DNA of 64,000 bases from Nocardia niwae NBRC 108934 = DSM 45340 (lineage in GTDB: Bacteria > Actinomycetota > Actinomycetes > Mycobacteriales > Mycobacteriaceae): NCBI RefSeq assembly GCF_001613465.1, contig NZ_BDCK01000015.1, forward strand, positions 496,001 through 560,000. The letters are read 5' to 3'. Shown here piece after piece: positions 16,042 through 23,858 of the stretch. The position numbers were made by a program, and so were the translations under genes. How positions within the stretch are numbered: position 1 is the stretch's first letter; each line of letters starts with the position of its first letter. Below the pieces are notes generated by a model. The model was given only the letters and a program-made list of their open reading frames with translations, did not search any database and was not told where the DNA came from.

Positions 16042-17472
16042 TCAGGCCGCGGCCGACTCGGTGACCGAATCGGATTGCACGGCAGCTGGTTTCGGCATAC
16101 GTGCGGCTGCACCCGCCAGTCCCGCGAGGACGGCGACTGCGGCCGTCACGGACCACCCGCGCCGGAACGCGTCGAGGGCCGCATCCGGGCCCGCGGGTGT
16201 GCCGAGCACCGCGACCAGAATCGCGACGCCGACCGCGAGGCCGATCTGGCGCGCCATGCTCAGCACGGCCGACCCGGTGGCGAACCGATGCGGCGGCAGC
16301 CCGCTGGTGCCCGCCGCGAAGGCGGTCGGCAGAGTGAGCCCGACGCCGATGCCGCTGACCACCATGCCGCCGAGCATGCCGCCGACGTAGTCGGGCGTCA
16401 GGGTGATCGCCCGCGCCCACCACAGCATGCCCGCGCCGAACACGATCCCGCCCGCGGCGATGACCGGCCCGGCGCCGATCCGGCCGATCAACCGTCCCGC
16501 CAGGACGGCGACCACGGGCACCATCAGCGGGCCCGGCGCGATGGCGAGGCCGGTGCGCAATGCCGACCAGCCCCAGACGTCCTGTGCCCACAGCACCGCC
16601 GACAGCAGCATCGCGCCGAAGGCGATGTTGAACAAGATCGCGTTGCCGGTCATCCAGGCGAAGTTGGGTGCGCGCAGCAGTGCCGGATCCACCACCGGAC
16701 TGTGGTGCCGGGCGGAGGAGACGACGAACGCGACCGCCAGGGCGGCCGCCACCGCGAACGCGGTCAGCACCCGCGCCGACGACCACCCCCAGTCCTCGCC
16801 CTTGACCAGCCCGAGCACCAGGCCGGCGATCGCGCCGACCAGCAGCGCCGCACCGGGCAGGTCGGGCAGCCGCCCGCCGTCGCCCGGCGGATCGGGCAGC
16901 GTCCGCACGCCGACCACCACGGCGACCAGGCCGATCGGCACGTTGACCAGAAATACCCAGCGCCAGTCGAATTCGACGAGGATGCCGCCGAGCACCGGAC
17001 CGAGGGCCGCGCCGAGCCCGCCGAAGGCGACCCACAGCCGTACGGCTGCGGCGCGACGCTGCGGCGGACTGGCCGCGAGGACCAAGCCGAGCGAAGCGGG
17101 CGTCAGCAGCGCGCCGCCGACGGCCTGCAGCACGCGAAACAGCACCAGCGACCCGACGTCCCAGGCGGTCGCGCACAGTGCCGATCCGGCGACGAACACC
17201 ACCAGTCCCAGGAGGAAGGTGGTGCGGATGCTGCGGCGGTCACCGAGTCGTCCCGCCGGGACCAGCAGTGCGGCGAACACGATCGCGTAGGCGTTGAGCA
17301 CCCAGGAAAGTCCCGAGATTCGCGCTCCGCCGAAATCAGCGGCCATATCCGGCAGGGCGACGTTGACGATGAACAGGTCCAGACTCGACAGCAGGACGCC
17401 GATCGAGACGACGGCGAGCACGACCCGGAAGTCGGCGGCGTCCCGGTTCGGGGCCGTGGCGGGGGAATGCAT
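16042..17472 (-). CDS. MFS drug:proton antiporter (DHA2/EmrB-QacA type)
   Basis: A 476-residue transporter with about 14 membrane helices. It starts with LAVVSIGVLLSSLDLFIVNVALP (helix 1 with motif D1), has motif A-like GRLGDRRSIRTTFLLG and the motif C region GGLGAALGPVLGGILVE. The family exports hydrophobic drugs or dyes using the proton gradient. ATG 17472 was chosen because the upstream frame is not family-like. It is 13 bases downstream of the thioesterase gene, in one operon, controlled by the divergent HxlR gene. Confidence 0.9.
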   Translation of the reverse strand: MHSPATAPNRDAADFRVVLAVVSIGVLLSSLDLFIVNVALPDMAADFGGARISGLSWVLNAYAIVFAALLVPAGRLGDRRSIRTTFLLGLVVFVAGSALCATAWDVGSLVLFRVLQAVGGALLTPASLGLVLAASPPQRRAAAVRLWVAFGGLGAALGPVLGGILVEFDWRWVFLVNVPIGLVAVVVGVRTLPDPPGDGGRLPDLPGAALLVGAIAGLVLGLVKGEDWGWSSARVLTAFAVAAALAVAFVVSSARHHSPVVDPALLRAPNFAWMTGNAILFNIAFGAMLLSAVLWAQDVWGWSALRTGLAIAPGPLMVPVVAVLAGRLIGRIGAGPVIAAGGIVFGAGMLWWARAITLTPDYVGGMLGGMVVSGIGVGLTLPTAFAAGTSGLPPHRFATGSAVLSMARQIGLAVGVAILVAVLGTPAGPDAALDAFRRGWSVTAAVAVLAGLAGAAARMPKPAAVQSDSVTESAAA

Positions 17473-17485
17473 GATCGTCTCCGTC

Positions 17486-18286
17486 TCAGCCGAGTACGCG
17501 GCGGGTCTGGCGGGCCGAGGCGAGCAGCCGGCCGTTCCGGTCCCAGATCGAGGTGTCGTCCACCGACCATCCGTCGCCGGTGGAGGCGTTCGCCGTGCGC
17601 ACCAGCACCGGCAAGTCGCCGGTCGGCGCGTTGTGCAGATGCATCGACAGTGCGACGGTGGGTATCGCGACGGGCGCACGCAGCGTGGGAAAGACGGCGG
17701 GCGGCAAGGCGTCGGAGAGGATCGCGAGGGCGGCGGCGTCCGCCGGTAGCTCGGGGACGAGGCCGATCCACGCGCACATCATCGGTTCGTCCGCGCCGGT
17801 GAGCGGCAGTGGACCCGCCGCGGGGCGGATGGTGAAATGCGCGCTCGCCGGGACGATTTCGGGTGGCAGGACGAAGCGTGCGCAGGATTCGGGGCCGGGC
17901 ACGTGAGGCGCGGGCACGCCCGGGTGGTCCGCGACATCCGAGGCCACGGTGCGGCCGAATGTGACGGACGCCCCGGCAACCGGGTTGCCGTCCTGCTGGG
18001 CGTTCACATCGAGGACGACGGTGCTGCGGCCGACGGCGTGCTCGGTCGCCCGGAAGGTGAGCAGCCCGTCCGTGGGGCGGCCCAGAAATCGGAGGTCCAC
18101 GGCGCGCACCGGCAGTGGTTCGGCGGCCGCTGCCCGAGCCGCCTCGATGAGCAGGGCCGCGATCACGCCGCCGTGTGGTCCGGTCCAACCGCGCCAGGAC
18201 CGGTCGACGCGCGCCTGCCACCCACCGGCGCCGGTTTCGGTGAGGGCGAACTCGTCGGCGATGGTCCGCCCAGTTAGTTGCTTCAT
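17486..18286 (-). CDS. Acyl-CoA thioesterase-like double-hotdog protein
   Basis: A 266-residue TesB-like protein. The motif WRGWTGPHGGVIAALLIEAA and the later strand-rich half with SMHLHNAP fit a tandem hotdog fold. The family hydrolyses acyl-CoA thioesters. The first codons ATGAAGCAA lie within a dyad and only TTTC precedes the ATG, with no ribosome binding site, so translation from a leaderless message is plausible. It is first in an operon with the MFS exporter and is divergent from HxlR. Confidence 0.82.
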   Translation of the reverse strand: MKQLTGRTIADEFALTETGAGGWQARVDRSWRGWTGPHGGVIAALLIEAARAAAAEPLPVRAVDLRFLGRPTDGLLTFRATEHAVGRSTVVLDVNAQQDGNPVAGASVTFGRTVASDVADHPGVPAPHVPGPESCARFVLPPEIVPASAHFTIRPAAGPLPLTGADEPMMCAWIGLVPELPADAAALAILSDALPPAVFPTLRAPVAIPTVALSMHLHNAPTGDLPVLVRTANASTGDGWSVDDTSIWDRNGRLLASARQTRRVLG

Positions 18287-18323
18287 GAAACTTACCGTAA
18301 GTTAGTGAGTTCTTTGAAGCAAC
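18277..18323. promoter_or_regulatory. Nested palindromes between thioesterase and HxlR genes
   Basis: The core is AACTTAC-C-GTAAGTT (18289-18303), a perfect 7+1+7 dyad. It is flanked by GTTGCTTCA (18277-18285) and its exact reverse complement TGAAGCAAC (18315-18323). The left flank includes the thioesterase start codon. HxlR proteins bind such symmetric sites as dimers, so this is the likely autoregulatory operator. Confidence 0.6.
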
Positions 18324-18328
18324 CGACT

Positions 18329-18814
18329 ATGCTGACGACTATGCGCAGGACGAGCTTCGAGGAGATGAACTGCTCGCTGGCCCAATGTCTCGAGGTGGTC
18401 GGGGAGTGGTGGACGCTACTGATCGTGCGCGACGCTCTGTTCGGGGTGACGCGCTTCGACGACTTCCGCGCCCGCCTCGGGATCGCCCGCAATGTGCTGA
18501 CCCAGCGTCTCGAGCATCTGGTCGAGCACGGGGTGCTGAGCCGTGAGCCCTATCAGGACAACCCGGTTCGCTACGACTACCGGCTCACCCCGAAGGGGCG
18601 TTCGCTGTGGCTGGTCGTCACCGCGATGCGTCAGTGGGGTGACGAATGGTCCGCGCCGGACGGCCCTCCGGTGCAGATCGTGCACGCCACGTGTGGAAAC
18701 GTCGGGACCGTCGAGCCGGTGTGCTCGGAGTGCGGGGAACGCATCGTGTCGCGCGACTTGCGGCCGGTACTCGGTCCCGGCGCCAAGGATCCTTCCCTCC
18801 TGCCCTCGCGCTGA
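18329..18814 (+). CDS. HxlR family transcriptional regulator
   Basis: A 161-residue winged-helix regulator. CSLAQCLEVVGEWWTLLIVRDALFGVTRFDDF is the typical HxlR opening, followed by LTQRLEHLVEHGVLSREPY and YRLTPKG. The C-terminal tail contains CSECGERI, a possible metal ligand pair often seen in this actinobacterial subgroup. Possible starts are TTG 18314, ATG 18329 and ATG 18341; none has a strong ribosome binding site. It likely represses the divergent thioesterase-MFS operon. Confidence 0.9.
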   Translation: MLTTMRRTSFEEMNCSLAQCLEVVGEWWTLLIVRDALFGVTRFDDFRARLGIARNVLTQRLEHLVEHGVLSREPYQDNPVRYDYRLTPKGRSLWLVVTAMRQWGDEWSAPDGPPVQIVHATCGNVGTVEPVCSECGERIVSRDLRPVLGPGAKDPSLLPSR

Positions 18815-18866
18815 GGCGGCTGCGGCCGGTTCCGCGTTCGAGGCCGCGCGGCGATAGGCTGCGGCG

Positions 18867-19280
18867 GTGGCGGACGGGCGAGTGCGGCAGCTGATCGACA
18901 CGGTGGCATGGGTGCGCATCGAGGGCGGACGAATCCTCTGCGCCCGACCGCGCGGCAAGGACGTCTTCTACATCCCGGGCGGAAAGCGCGAGGGCGGCGA
19001 GACCGATCTGCAGACTCTGCTGCGTGAGATCGAGGAGGAACTCACCGTCGCGCTGCTGCCGGAAACCGCCACGCACGTGGGCACCTACGAGGCGGTGCTC
19101 GGCCCGGTGGACGGGGCAGTGGTGCGGATGAGTTGTTACACCGCGGATTACCGCGGAACGCTCGCCGCGAGCAGTGAAATCGAGGAGGTCGCGTGGTTCT
19201 CCTACGCCGACCGCGTCCTCGTTCCCCCGGTCGATCAGTTGCTGTTCGACGATCTGGTGCAGGCGGGCCTGCTGCGGTGA
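18867..19280 (+). CDS. Nudix hydrolase
   Basis: A 137-residue hydrolase of nucleoside diphosphates linked to X. The Nudix box reads GKREGGETDLQTLLREIEEE, with the catalytic REIEEE segment complete; the following Gly of the consensus is Thr. FYIPGGK just before the box is typical of the MutT-like subgroup. The GTG start at 18867 gives a normal length. It is probably a house-cleaning enzyme; the substrate cannot be deduced. Confidence 0.88.
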   Translation: MADGRVRQLIDTVAWVRIEGGRILCARPRGKDVFYIPGGKREGGETDLQTLLREIEEELTVALLPETATHVGTYEAVLGPVDGAVVRMSCYTADYRGTLAASSEIEEVAWFSYADRVLVPPVDQLLFDDLVQAGLLR

Positions 19281-19312
19281 ATCGCGGCCCGGACAGCGCT
19301 ACCGTCGGCGTT

Positions 19313-19810
19313 ATGTCGTGGTTTCGGATACTTCTGCGCTACGCCGCCTATGCGCTCCGCGCGCTGCCGCTGGCGGCGCGGCGGATCCCGACCCGGCTGC
19401 GCGTGCCGCGGCGGATGCTCGGCGAATCCGTACTGCCGCACAAATTCTCGGTCTCGAGGTCGGTGTCGCACTCGGTGCTCAGTGGCGGGGTGGGCCTACT
19501 GGCCTGGTTCCTGGGATTCCTCGCGATCCTCGCCGCGTTCCGCGGCATCTGCTTCCCGCTCGTCGCGAGCGACAACCTGGACGGATCCTGGGGTGGGCCC
19601 ACCTTGGCGGGCGCCTGGGCGGTCCACGCCGTCCTCGGCGTCGGTCTGCTGCCGATGTGGCTGCTGGTTCTGGCCGGTCTGGGCCTGTTCCAGTTGCGGC
19701 TCACCCGCGGACTGCTCGGCCGGAACGGGCCGCGATGGCCCGCTCCGGCCGCGATTGCGCTTGTCGCGGGTGGCGTGCTGCTCTTTCTGGCCTGGTTTCG
19801 GCAGGTGTGA
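19313..19810 (+). CDS. Integral membrane protein of unknown function
   Basis: A 165-residue protein with a basic amphipathic N-terminus (SWFRILLRYAAYALRALPLAARRIPTRLRVPRR) and three hydrophobic segments (about residues 60-80, 103-127 and 145-162). I recognise no family. ATG 19313 lies 32 bases after the Nudix stop, so the two may be cotranscribed. It ends close to the convergent cvnD gene. Confidence 0.6.
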   Translation: MSWFRILLRYAAYALRALPLAARRIPTRLRVPRRMLGESVLPHKFSVSRSVSHSVLSGGVGLLAWFLGFLAILAAFRGICFPLVASDNLDGSWGGPTLAGAWAVHAVLGVGLLPMWLLVLAGLGLFQLRLTRGLLGRNGPRWPAPAAIALVAGGVLLFLAWFRQV

Positions 19811-19861
19811 GCCTTCGAAGCCTCGGGCGGGCAGCGCACCGCGGGGGCCGCCGCGCTGCGC

Positions 19862-20491
19862 TCAGGTGGTCGCGTGTGCGCGCTGCGCCCGCTGGATCAG
19901 GTGCTCGACGAGGGTGAGCAGGACGTCTTTGCAGGAGCTGCGGTCGCGCGCGTCGCAGAGCATGACCGGGGTGACCGAGTCGAGGTCGAGGGCGTCGCGG
20001 ACTTCGTCGATGGTGTAGCGCGGTGCGCCGTCGAAGCAGTTGACGCCCACCATGAACGGCAGACGCCGCCGCTCGAAGAAGTCCACGGCCGCGAAGGAGT
20101 TGCCCAGCCTGCGGGTGTCGGCCAGCACGACGGCGCCGAGCGCACCGCGCGCCAGTTCGTCCCACAGGAACCAGAACCGGTCCTGGCCGGGTGTACCGAA
20201 CAGGTACAGCACCAGGTCACGGTCGATGGTGAGTCTGCCGAAGTCCAGAGCGACCGTGGTCGTGGACTTCTGCTCGACGCCCGACAGATCGTCGATGCCG
20301 GTGCTCACCTCGGTGATCAATTCCTCGGTGCGCAAGGGCGGGACTTCGCTGATCGCCGACACCATCGTGGTCTTGCCGACGCCGAACCCGCCGGCGACGA
20401 GGATCTTGACCGACGCGGCCAGCTGCGGTGTGCCACTCGGGTCAAAGTTTTCGGATTCCATCCAGTACCGCTCGCAATATGTTGAGGTCAT
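19862..20491 (-). CDS. cvnD: Conservon GTPase CvnD
   Basis: A 209-residue Ras-like/MglA-like small GTPase. It has P-loop AGGFGVGKTT (33-42), a G3-like LFGTPGQDRFWFLWDEL and a VGVNCFDG segment in place of NKxD. Conservon D proteins are membrane-associated switches acting with CvnA-C. ATG 20491 is preferred because GGAGG lies nine bases upstream; ATG 20461 is possible. Its start overlaps the end of cvnC by 50 bases, and it is last in the conservon operon. Confidence 0.92.
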   Translation of the reverse strand: MTSTYCERYWMESENFDPSGTPQLAASVKILVAGGFGVGKTTMVSAISEVPPLRTEELITEVSTGIDDLSGVEQKSTTTVALDFGRLTIDRDLVLYLFGTPGQDRFWFLWDELARGALGAVVLADTRRLGNSFAAVDFFERRRLPFMVGVNCFDGAPRYTIDEVRDALDLDSVTPVMLCDARDRSSCKDVLLTLVEHLIQRAQRAHATT

Positions 20492-20816
20492 CGGGTCCGG
20501 CCTCCGTCGGAACGGGAGCACGGAAGATCAGTTGCCCGTCGCCGATCAGGTCACCGACGAGGATCTTCGTCACCGCCAGCGGCAAACGCAACTGTGCGGA
20601 GAGTTCGGCGACGGTCTGCGAAACCCGGCACAGCCGAAGGATATCGGCGTACTCGGGTTCGCTGCGTCGCAGTGTGGGCGCAGAATTGTCTGCGATCACG
20701 GTGGTGAGCATATCCAGTTCGGGTCCGGCGCCCGCGGTGCGCCCGCGCGTGAGCGCGTAGGGACGCACCAGCGGTCCGGCCGCTTCGTCGAACCAGGGCT
20801 CACGCGGATGGGTCAT
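20442..20816 (-). CDS. cvnC: Conservon DUF742 protein CvnC
   Basis: A 124-residue DUF742 protein. WFDEAAGPLVRPYALTRGRT near the N-terminus and LSAQLRLPLAVTKILVGDLIGDG in the middle (a winged-helix-like segment) are hallmark conservon C features. Family members interact with the sensor CvnA and GTPase CvnD. The gene lies between cvnB and cvnD and is certainly cotranscribed with them. Confidence 0.93.
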   Translation of the reverse strand: MTHPREPWFDEAAGPLVRPYALTRGRTAGAGPELDMLTTVIADNSAPTLRRSEPEYADILRLCRVSQTVAELSAQLRLPLAVTKILVGDLIGDGQLIFRAPVPTEAGPDDLNILRAVLDGIRKL

Positions 20817-20824
20817 GGCGGGAC

Positions 20825-21238
20825 TTACTCGACATGTCCGACGAGGTCTTGACGGGCGGTCGTGGACAGGTAGTTGCCGACCCGCTGGACGGTCAGATTC
20901 ATCTCGTAGGCCACCATGCCGAGATTGGCCGATTCGGCGGCTTGCAGTGCCAGGCAGGCGTTGTCACCCGCGGAGGTCACGAACAGCACCGCGCGGTCGA
21001 GTTCGATGACCGCCTGCCGGACGCCGCCGCCGTCGAACCGGTTGCCCGCGCTGCGCGCCAGCCCGTAGAGCGCCGAGGACATCGCGCCGAAGTGTTCGGC
21101 GTCCTCGCGGCTCATACCGCTGGAGCGGCCCAGTAGTAGCCCGTCGGTGGACAGCACCACCGCGTGGCGCACGCCGGCCAGCCGGTCGACGAGATCGTCG
21201 AGCAGCCAATTCAGATCACCTGCGGGAGAAGCGGACAC
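20825..21238 (-). CDS. cvnB: Conservon roadblock/LC7 protein CvnB
   Basis: A 137-residue roadblock/LC7-domain protein. It begins LNWLLDDLVDRLAGVRHAVVLSTDGLLLG and continues SREDAEHFGAMSSALYGLA, diagnostic of conservon B, with GTPase-activating or scaffold roles for CvnD. GTG 21238 follows the cvnA stop after two bases. The frame stays open far upstream through cvnA, but that part is only antisense-like filler in the wrong frame. Confidence 0.92.
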   Translation of the reverse strand: MSASPAGDLNWLLDDLVDRLAGVRHAVVLSTDGLLLGRSSGMSREDAEHFGAMSSALYGLARSAGNRFDGGGVRQAVIELDRAVLFVTSAGDNACLALQAAESANLGMVAYEMNLTVQRVGNYLSTTARQDLVGHVE

Positions 21239-21240
21239 CC

Positions 21241-23658
21241 CTAGCCTTCCTGTTCGTCGGAAATGACGGCGCGACGGCCCTGTCTGGTCCCGTTCTCGAT
21301 GGCGGACATCAGATCGCGGGCCTGCTCGGCGGAGCGTGGCGCCTGCGCGGAGGCGCCCTGCTCCTGGACCGGCTGCGCCAATTGCGGTGCGAGGTTGGTC
21401 TGTCGGTTGCGCCTGGGCAGCGCCGGGCGTCCGTCGGGTCCCGCGAGTGTCGGCGCCTCGGTATACGGGCGGGGTCCATAGCGCGGGAGGGCCGGTTCGT
21501 CCGGCAGCGTCGCGACGGACGACGGCGCGGCATGCGCAGCGGTCTGCGTCTCCGCTGCCACCGCGGGGCCGCCGATGAGCCTGCCCCGGCGGCCGGGATC
21601 GGTGAGCTCCGCCGGTGTCTGCGACGCACCGGCATCGGTCGCGATGAGCGCGGACGGAATGAGCACGATGGCCTTGACACCGCCGTAGTCGGAGTCCGAC
21701 AGCCGCACCGCGATACCGTGGCGCGCGGCCAGCTGGGCGACGACGAACAGCCCCAGCCGCGAGTCCGCAGACAGGGCCGCCACTCCGAAATCCGGTGGAT
21801 TGCGCAGTGTCTCGTTCATCTTGACCTGATCTTCTTCGGACATGCCCATGCCCTGGTCGGCGATCTCGACCACAACGCCCTTGCCGACCACGTTGCCGGA
21901 AACCTCGACCCTCGACTGCGGCGGCGAAAAGGAGGTCGCGTTGTCCACCAGTTCGGCGAGCAGGTGGATGAGGTCGGCGACCACGGTGCCGAGCACGCGG
22001 ATCTCCGGAAGCCGGGCTACCCGGACCCGGGCGTAGTCGAGGGTCTCGCCGACGGCGCTGCGCACCAGGTCGACCAGCGGGACCGGGTTGCGCCACTGCC
22101 TGCCCGGTTTGCCGCCGCCGAGGATGGTGAGGTTCTCGGCGTTGCGCCGCTCTCGCGTCGCGAGGTGGTCGAGCCGGAACAACGTGTCGAGCAGGACCGG
22201 GTCCTCCTGCCGCTGCTCGGCTTCGTCGAGGATTTCCAGTTGCCGGTGCACCACGATCTGGCTGCGGTGCGCGATGTTCAGGAAGACGGCCTTCACGCCT
22301 TCCCGGGTGCGGGCCTCGGCCACCGCCGCGGAGACGGCCGCGGAATGCGCGTGCTGAAACGCTTTGGCTACCTGACCGATCTCGTCGCTGCCGTAGTCCA
22401 GATCGGGGGATTCGGCCGCGGGATCGACGGTCTCACCGTCGCGCAGCCTGCGCATCATGTCCGGCAGCCGTTCGTCGGCCAGAGCGAGTGTCTGCCCGCG
22501 CAGCCGCTTCAACCGGCGGATGACGCGATTGGCGATGACCACCGCGATGAGGAACGCCAGCACGCTGACCACCAGCACGCCACCGCCCGCGAACGCGGAT
22601 CGGGTGGCGGCCGCTGCGGCCTTGTCCTCCGCGAGCTTCTGCGAGGCCCGGTTGTGCGTGGTCCAGGCATCGATCAGGCCGCGGTTGACCTCGGCGGCGG
22701 CACTGTGCCATTCCTGCGTGCTCAGCGGCAGCGGCGGCGGGCCCGACGTTCGGCCGCTGCCGGATGAGCTCGATCCGGTCGAGGGCGCCTGAGCGGCGAC
22801 CACGGCGCGCTGGACGACGGCGTTCTCCATGGTGGTGAGCTGCTGCCAGGCCGGGCTCGCGGTGAGCGTCTGCAGGTGGCGCTGCTCGGCGCCTTCCAGT
22901 TCGGCGCTGAGGGCGGCGATCTCGCTGTGATAGAAGCCGATCTGGCGGACGTACTCGTCGGCTGGGATGGCTGGGGGCGTGGGCCCGTCGACGTACAGGC
23001 CGCCGAGCGCGTTGCTGCGCGCCATCGCCTCGGTGGCGTTGAAAAGCCGCATGCCGGTGGCGATCCGGACGCCGATCTCGGTGTACGGCGCGGTCTGCTC
23101 GGCGACTTTGGTGCCCACGGAGATGACGTCCAGCAGGCGATTGTAGAACATGTACGCGTCCGAGGGCGGCAGCGCGGCGGCGTCGACGCCGGAGCGCACG
23201 GCGCTCATATTCTGGGTGAGGGTGGTGAAGTTGGCGACGTTGTCGCCGAGCTTGGAGTCGTCGACGTCACGGATGCCCTCGGAGGCCTGGACCAAGCCGC
23301 GCAGCGCCCCGTCCAACCGCATCCGGGCCGCGCCGAGCGCGGTGGCCGCGGTGCCGTCGCCGGACAGTTGCGCGAGGGTCAGGTAGCGTTCCTGCTCGAC
23401 CGCCTCCATCAATTCCCTGGTCGACGGGATGGCCTTCTGGTTCTCGGCGGCCCAGTCCTTGGCTTTGGTGCCCTCCGCGACCAGATAGCTCGTAGCACCC
23501 ACACCGACGACAAGCAGAGTCAGGCTCGGGATGAGCGCGATCGCCAGAATCCGGGTGCGGACCCCGAGCCTCGCTCTGAACATCGGCACAACGTAATCCA
23601 CGAACCGGGCGATCCGGTCGCCCTGTCCCGGTGAGCGGGACTCGGTTTGACTTGACAC
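21241..23658 (-). CDS. cvnA: Conservon sensor kinase-like protein CvnA (nitrate/nitrite-sensing domain)
   Basis: An 805-residue membrane sensor. Membrane helix 1 is near residues 36-60, then a large extracellular helical NIT-like domain, a second helix near 370-395, a HAMP-like linker, and a histidine-kinase-like core (NIAHRSQIVVHRQLEILDEAE; ATPase motifs ELVDNATSFSPP and DQGMGMS). A long low-complexity C-terminal tail rich in Pro/Ala/Arg follows. In conservons it transmits signals through CvnB-D rather than a classical response regulator. Start is GTG 23658. It is divergent from gabD2 with 200 bases between. Confidence 0.93.
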   Translation of the reverse strand: MSSQTESRSPGQGDRIARFVDYVVPMFRARLGVRTRILAIALIPSLTLLVVGVGATSYLVAEGTKAKDWAAENQKAIPSTRELMEAVEQERYLTLAQLSGDGTAATALGAARMRLDGALRGLVQASEGIRDVDDSKLGDNVANFTTLTQNMSAVRSGVDAAALPPSDAYMFYNRLLDVISVGTKVAEQTAPYTEIGVRIATGMRLFNATEAMARSNALGGLYVDGPTPPAIPADEYVRQIGFYHSEIAALSAELEGAEQRHLQTLTASPAWQQLTTMENAVVQRAVVAAQAPSTGSSSSGSGRTSGPPPLPLSTQEWHSAAAEVNRGLIDAWTTHNRASQKLAEDKAAAAATRSAFAGGGVLVVSVLAFLIAVVIANRVIRRLKRLRGQTLALADERLPDMMRRLRDGETVDPAAESPDLDYGSDEIGQVAKAFQHAHSAAVSAAVAEARTREGVKAVFLNIAHRSQIVVHRQLEILDEAEQRQEDPVLLDTLFRLDHLATRERRNAENLTILGGGKPGRQWRNPVPLVDLVRSAVGETLDYARVRVARLPEIRVLGTVVADLIHLLAELVDNATSFSPPQSRVEVSGNVVGKGVVVEIADQGMGMSEEDQVKMNETLRNPPDFGVAALSADSRLGLFVVAQLAARHGIAVRLSDSDYGGVKAIVLIPSALIATDAGASQTPAELTDPGRRGRLIGGPAVAAETQTAAHAAPSSVATLPDEPALPRYGPRPYTEAPTLAGPDGRPALPRRNRQTNLAPQLAQPVQEQGASAQAPRSAEQARDLMSAIENGTRQGRRAVISDEQEG

Positions 23659-23858
23659 CTGTTCTTGTGGGTGGCCGGGTGGAGCGTCGAAATTGATTGC
23701 CTCGGGGCATAACTCGAACTCGACCGGGTCGGTGCGGTCGGCCTGCGCGGGCGCGGAGGCGTCCGAGGCGCGGAAATCATCCCGTGGCCGGTTCAGGCCG
23801 GGCCACGCGCGGCGTAGATTGTCTGTATCGCTCGGTTACTCACAAGTAGGAGGCAACG
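23659..23858. promoter_or_regulatory. Divergent promoter region cvnA / gabD2
   Basis: This 200-base spacer carries the promoters for the conservon (minus strand) and gabD2 (plus strand). A TAGATT hexamer near 23814 and AGGAGG just before 23859 fit a gabD2 promoter and ribosome binding site. No strong dyad was seen. Confidence 0.4.

Noticed and set aside
13973..17176. Very long minus-strand open frame (over 1000 codons) across the glycosyltransferase and MFS genes
   Set aside because: It is antisense to a well-identified glycosyltransferase, has Arg/Gly-rich composition and no domain. It results from GC-driven lack of stop codons. The MFS gene occupies a different frame there.
20825..22096. 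Extended form of CvnB reaching far into cvnA
   Set aside because: Conservon B proteins are about 130-140 residues. The family-like part begins at GTG 21238, two bases after the cvnA stop, and the extra part overlaps cvnA out of frame.
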